Assembly: GCF_000247815.1 (NCBI RefSeq)
Contig: NC_021674.1
Location: 6,837,738-6,901,737, forward strand
Length of the DNA stretch: 64,000 nucleotides
Source: Ficedula albicollis
Lineage: Eukaryota; Chordata; Aves; Passeriformes; Muscicapidae
Direction: 5' to 3'
This document shows, in pieces, positions 59,244 to 64,000 of the stretch. The first letter of the stretch is position 1, and each line of letters opens with the position of its first letter. The notes under the pieces were generated by a model that was not told the origin of the DNA, did not search any database, and worked only from the letters and a program-made list of their open reading frames with translations. Both the position numbers and the translations under genes were made by a program.

Positions 59244-62200
59244 TAGAAGGAGTTTCTTGTACCTCTGCCAGCAGAAATGGGCTTTTGTCATCATCTCGCT
59301 CAGTTTCAGCAACTTCCTTCTGTTCAAGTTGAATGTTAAGAACAATCTCTTTGCCTGTGGCAAAGGCCAAAGGTCAAGTATTTCTCAGCATGCGAACACG
59401 GGGTTTGGGTTTGGAAATCAAAACACAGCAAAGAAATACAATGTGAACACCAGCATAGCAAGCAAAATTTCATGCCCCTTCTTTCAATTTCAAGGCCGTT
59501 ATCTTACTGTACCAAATTGTAGGGCTATTTGGTTAAATAATTAACTTCTTTACGTGCACACAAAATGAGAAAAGAAAATGTTTCTGATACCAAAAGGGTC
59601 TAGGTGTTTGCCTGTTCTCCACTCCCCTGGTTGGTGCTTGATATTTCAGCCCTTGGCTTGGCTAGCCCCATGCTCTGAGGGCACATTACATTCTCATAAA
59701 CACAATTTTCTCTTATTTATATTCTTAGGTACAACCTAAAATTATAAAAAGCCAATCTGCCAACTGTCCAGAGGGACAGCAAGCCTAGAGGATTGCAGTA
59801 TTCCTCAAAGACTCTGGTAATTTCTCAAAAGACAAAGACTAAGCAAATCTGGCTTTTCATCTGCAGCCTCCAGTTAAATCACCTTCAAAGTGTAAGCTTG
59901 GGAAAGCAGTGTCTAGTCTTTCTTATTTATCCACAGCAGATTCAGCTATGTGGTGAAGCAAATTCTCCTTTCAGATGTCCTAAAACAAGAACTTGGCATC
60001 AAAGCCTCCATATTCCTGCAAGACAGGAGATTATGACCATAGAGCTTTGGAGGTGAATCAACTTCTTGGAAGATTCATATTCCAAGATTAAGGTGAATCT
60101 TCATCTTCCAGGCCTATCTGTAAAAGTTGCAATCTCTCTGAGATATAACATGGACAAAATTTAGGTCAAACTGTCATAAATGAAAGTTATTCAGTGGCCC
60201 CTAATATACTCGTGGAGAAGATCTGCAATTTTTAAATAATTTTAAGAGAAAACCTCAAAGGCTGATAAGGCCTCTCCTCCTGAGCTCTCCGAATTCTGAT
60301 TTTTATCAGTCCCCAGGCTGGATTCCTCACTCTGCTTGTAAATAATCTTGCAAAAGAGCAGTTAACATTCTTGACACTAATTCCAAAGTATTATTTTTGA
60401 GTGAAAATAATACTGCAATAATGAGATGACCTAAGAAATTACAAATATTTTTTTAAAACAGCATAAAGAAAGCCTAGCTATCTAGTCCTAGATACAACAG
60501 GACTGAAGACAATACAGGGGCTATGATGTTTTCCAGTTCTGTCAGTGTGAATGCACTGTAGTGAATTACAGACCTGCCATACAGAGCAAAAACATGGTTA
60601 CATACCCAGAGGTGAGAAACATTGATATCACGGTTGTGAAGACTTTGCTCCTGTTTGCAGGTCAAGGAAGGGATTCAGAGCACCTCTATAAGCCTGAGTC
60701 AGGTTTCTGACAAAAATCATTCAGAACTACTAAGCACTAAACATCCAATGTTCTCCAAACACCTCCCAGATCTAAGGGCTATGTGGTGAGGAGGACACCG
60801 ACCACAGCATTTGGCTTTGATCAGGTCAGCAAGATGTTTTACCACCCATGTATTGAATAACCAATTCAGCTGATTTGACCAGCATGGAAACAACCCTCCT
60901 CCTGTTCTTGCTTCAGCATCATTTGCATAGGTTTTCCAAGTCCCAGGATTGTTTATTTTCTATGTCTTCCTAATTTTGCTTTCAGGTGAAAGGCTTGCCT
61001 GTGCTGCCAGTCATGATTTCATTCTCGTGGTCCTGGTGAAAAACTTGCTGCATTTTATTAGGCTCTCATAAATCTTCCAAAGTCTGAGGATTTTATCAAC
61101 TTCTGTGCTTCATCTTGTCAGTGATGGCATTTTTTTTATCTTGTCCCATTCACTCCCTGAGAGAGCTTCAGCCTTCAAAAGTCCCCTGATCCCACTTTTC
61201 CCTCATCTCTGCCACTCCCTTGGTTTAGTCTGATTTGGTTAGTGATCCTGTTCACCTCTCATCCAGGGGCAAATTGCACCTGAATCTCAGCAGATGAAGG
61301 GATTGCTATCAGTCTCTGCCTTGTGCCTTTATCCAGGAGGAGGTTCAGGAAGAAGCAGAAAGGGGTTTCTTGGAGCTCTTTCCCGAGCTTATTTTGCAGA
61401 TCAAATCTGCTTCAATTATGCTTGCCCATGAATTAAATATCACCCCTTCCCCAAGCACACTCTTTACCAGGTGGATGTGGGGAGCAAGCACAGCTGATTA
61501 CAGTACGATTTACATTGAGCTGCCAAGGGAAATATCCCGTGCTCCTCCAAAGCCTTTTCTTTTTCACAAGTTCTGAGATGAGTTGATTTTAAGTATAGCC
61601 ATGAAACCTGACAAGCACACTTTATACTTCTCAAGCGCGTTCTCAAAGCATCATCACATAAATCCCCTGGAACTTTTCCAGAGCATATTCCCCATAACCC
61701 TTCCACAGCACCTCTATCTGGGACATTTGAAGGACAGGTGGAAGCAACAGTTTGCTCAAATGGACATAATATCTACAGGAGAGCAGGTTATCAACTGCAA
61801 ATCAAAGGCTTTATCAGCACAGTTGTGGATCATAGCATTAAATGGGAAGAACTAGAAAACCTTGAGGAATTGGGGAAAGTTGAAGCAGAAAGAAGCTCTG
61901 TATTGCAAAGCAGGCACTTGAGATCTAACAAAGCATTTACCCTGTTTTGGGATGCAAAAAATGAGTGTGTATTGAGGGGACATAATGTAAAACAAAAAAT
62001 GACAAGATTTTGGCAAGGGAGCTGGGCTGAACCACCATCAGCTCACAGAAAATTTCCTCCTAAATGGTGGTATGAACAAATATTTACAGTGGAGCCAAAG
62101 ATGCCAATATCAGTGCACAGCCATCATTGCTACATTTTATTTTACGCAGCAATGAGATTCCTGGAGTGTACTGCTTAACTCTTATTGCTGCTGTGATTTT

Positions 62201-62428
62201 GTTGGCCATATAAATTGTGTCTTGGTGAAAAATTATGGCTATTATTTCTGAGCAAGGGGGGAAAGGAGCACTATGGGATGAGATGCTGACTGAATCTGGC
62301 CAGGGGATTTGCTTGGAGACTGTGTTTGATCTCTTCCAGGGCCAAGTAATTCATGGTGACCACCACAACCTCTCCCAATAGGTTATTATTTCTTATTTAC
62401 ACACAGAAATCATAAAACTATCATAGAT
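59244..62428. other. no gene seen
   Basis: Unique sequence. The 146-codon frame at 61738-62178 has ordinary composition but no splice context, no Kozak support and no family I recognise. Confidence 0.45.
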
Positions 62429-62500
62429 ATCCTTGGAAGTGGTCAGGGCCAGGGGCCATGAGCAGCCTGATCTTGCCCATGGTGAAGGGGCTAAATGAAC
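62429..62500 (+). mobile_element. CR1 LINE fragment, short and decayed
   Basis: CCTTGGAAGTGGTCAGGGCC, 'catgagcagcctgatc' and TGCCCATGGTGAAGGGG match the CR1 3' region in plus orientation. It ends in an AAATGAACT-type repeat rather than the usual terminus. Confidence 0.65.
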
Positions 62501-64000
62501 TAAATGAAAATGAACTAAGTGAAACTAAATGAACCCAATCAGTTCCAGGGCTCTATGTTCATCCGATGATTTTATTCCTGTACATATATACCTCAAAGGA
62601 GCTTGGCATTACTCAAGCAAAAATAATTTTTAAAGGCTAGCAGGAGAAAGGCACTCTATTTTTCTCTCAAGCTGGATATTTTCTTGAAGACCCGTGAGCC
62701 AAGTCAGCTGGGGAATACATGGAGCTGCTCTTCCTCCTGGGGGATTTCCTGGCTCAGTTTTCTTGATATCACCTCTCGGTTGTCAGACCTTTTCTGTGCA
62801 CATGCCCTTCTCTAGATTAACTTTCAGGCAGGTGAGATCCCCAGAGAGATAATTTTGTGGTGAAATAACTGGGTAGTACAGGGTTCTATAGGTCCCACTC
62901 CATATGTACAGACCATCACTCATGGAAAAGTGAGACAGAATTAAGAAAAATCACTATAGGAAAATAAGACCAAATTGGCCCAAATTCACAGAAACGCTCT
63001 ATCACAAGTATACCACAAGAGACAGTTTCACATCTGAAAGGACTTTTCAATCCACATCTGAAGGGTAGTATAAAAATGTTACAGGTTATTTAATTTGGCC
63101 TTTCAAATAGTATAAATTGGCAAGTTCAGCCCCAATATTAATCACAAGATAAATGTTAAGTCAGGCTGAGTTCTTTTTGCTGAATTTTTCAGCCTGCACT
63201 GCCACATTTGTGACCATTTTTCTTACGTCTTGAGGACTGAAGTAAAAAATAAAACACTTTTTTGACGAAAGGTGATACTCAGAGAGAACCAAAAAATTCT
63301 CACTGCCTGTGGTGTTTTGTCACCCTTAATACCATGAGACACGTGGTAGGAGCTCACAACAGTTGAACCTCAGCAGGGCTGTGCCTCCATGGCAGTCTGA
63401 GCCTTCATCATTGGGTTACTTCTCCCAGAAATTCTCCTCTGCAAGATCTCACACCGTTCCCTTTGAAAGTTCATCGGATTGTGTTATATATCACGATATA
63501 CAGTAACAAATAAAATGCTATTTTCTTTATCCCCAGAAGGCTTTCAAACAAGAGAATACTAATTATTTACAAGATTTCTTTGCAACATGTTCAAACTTAC
63601 AGAAGAAGGACCCTTTGAGCACAGTGAGCCTTGCTATGAATCATCATTCTCTCCAGCTGTTTAATTACTCTGAGATTACTAGTGCATATGACGGTCTGCA
63701 CTTTTATTAATGAAAATGTCCATTATTTTTCTTTTATGTGGAGCCAGGGCACACTAGGAGGCCTTCTGCAGCTGAGCCCTTTATGTCTACAATATGACTT
63801 AAGTAAAATATGCCCTCAAACACTTTTGGATCATGATGGATTTAACTGCCAGTGATCCTGGTCTAATCATAAAGTGACTTTGAAATACTAGACATTTGAA
63901 AAAAAGTCGAAGTTTTTCAGGAAACAGGCTTTGGGCATATTCAAGTGATAGGGAGGAATGTGTCTTGCTGAGAACAGCACTTTGAAGTTGTTCCCATCTG
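62501..64000. other. no gene seen; possible conserved non-coding block near 63460-63760
   Basis: Unique sequence. A small repeat of CTAAATGAA words lies at 62492-62534. The stretch 63460-63760 (TTTAATTACTCTGAGATTAC, TTTTATTAATGAAAATGTCC) is AT-rich without repeat signature and could be a conserved regulatory element, unverified. Confidence 0.35.

Noticed and set aside
61738..62178. 146-codon plus-strand frame
   Set aside because: No domain, no splice sites, and a length expected by chance in 64 kb.

Overview
The window looks like avian nuclear DNA, most likely from a songbird. The evidence is the number of CR1-type LINE 3' ends in both orientations (about 2738, 20500, 23413, 29985, 40797, 46631/47441, 56330 and 62429) and several fragments that match bird endogenous-retrovirus LTRs I know (15990-16400, 38430-38950, 41640-42110, 45960-46620, 57880-59243). 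The species call is an inference. No complete protein-coding gene can be supported. Long open frames are scarce, overlap in several frames, and mostly run through repeats, so the window reads as a gene desert or the inside of very large introns.

Region by region: 1-10 kb is mostly unique AT-rich DNA, with one CR1 tail, a well-spliced candidate exon at 3334-3402, a near-identical 2 x 1066-bp tandem duplication (4563-6694) and a long-short-long triplication (7334-8058). The stretch 10-19 kb holds two assembly gaps, two 35-base G runs, an ERV fragment and a 2 x 899-bp tandem duplication. The stretch 19-33 kb is mainly unique sequence with CR1 pieces and many 39-103-bp tandem duplications. It also has a 116-bp perfect copy of a sequence lying 1.5 kb away, inserted between 23-bp direct repeats. 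At 33.1-33.7 kb lies a pure (ATTC)n tract of over 600 bp. The stretch 36-48 kb carries a 652-bp duplication, two related minus-strand LTRs, a CR1 whose tail has become a (GGAAT)n tract, and a pair of candidate coding exons joined in frame by an 89-bp mini-intron (43767-44095). It also carries an LTR with a 46-bp-arm hairpin just after its TATA box, next to a 2 x 810-bp duplication. The stretch 48-64 kb is mostly unique, with a triplication at 53311-53971, a CR1 with an internal duplication, and a nested ERV containing a short minisatellite.

The most striking property is structural: about twenty local direct duplications in 64 kb. The kb-scale pairs are nearly or fully identical, while the short ones are usually a few percent diverged. 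At three loci two apparently identical long copies flank a short truncated copy that alone carries substitutions. That pattern could be real template-switch mutation, but it is also what false duplication of alternative haplotypes during assembly would leave. No CRISPR array, tRNA, rRNA, operon or bacterial feature is present. I found no convincing new multi-gene system. The best biological leads are the LTR start-site hairpin and the two-exon candidate gene.
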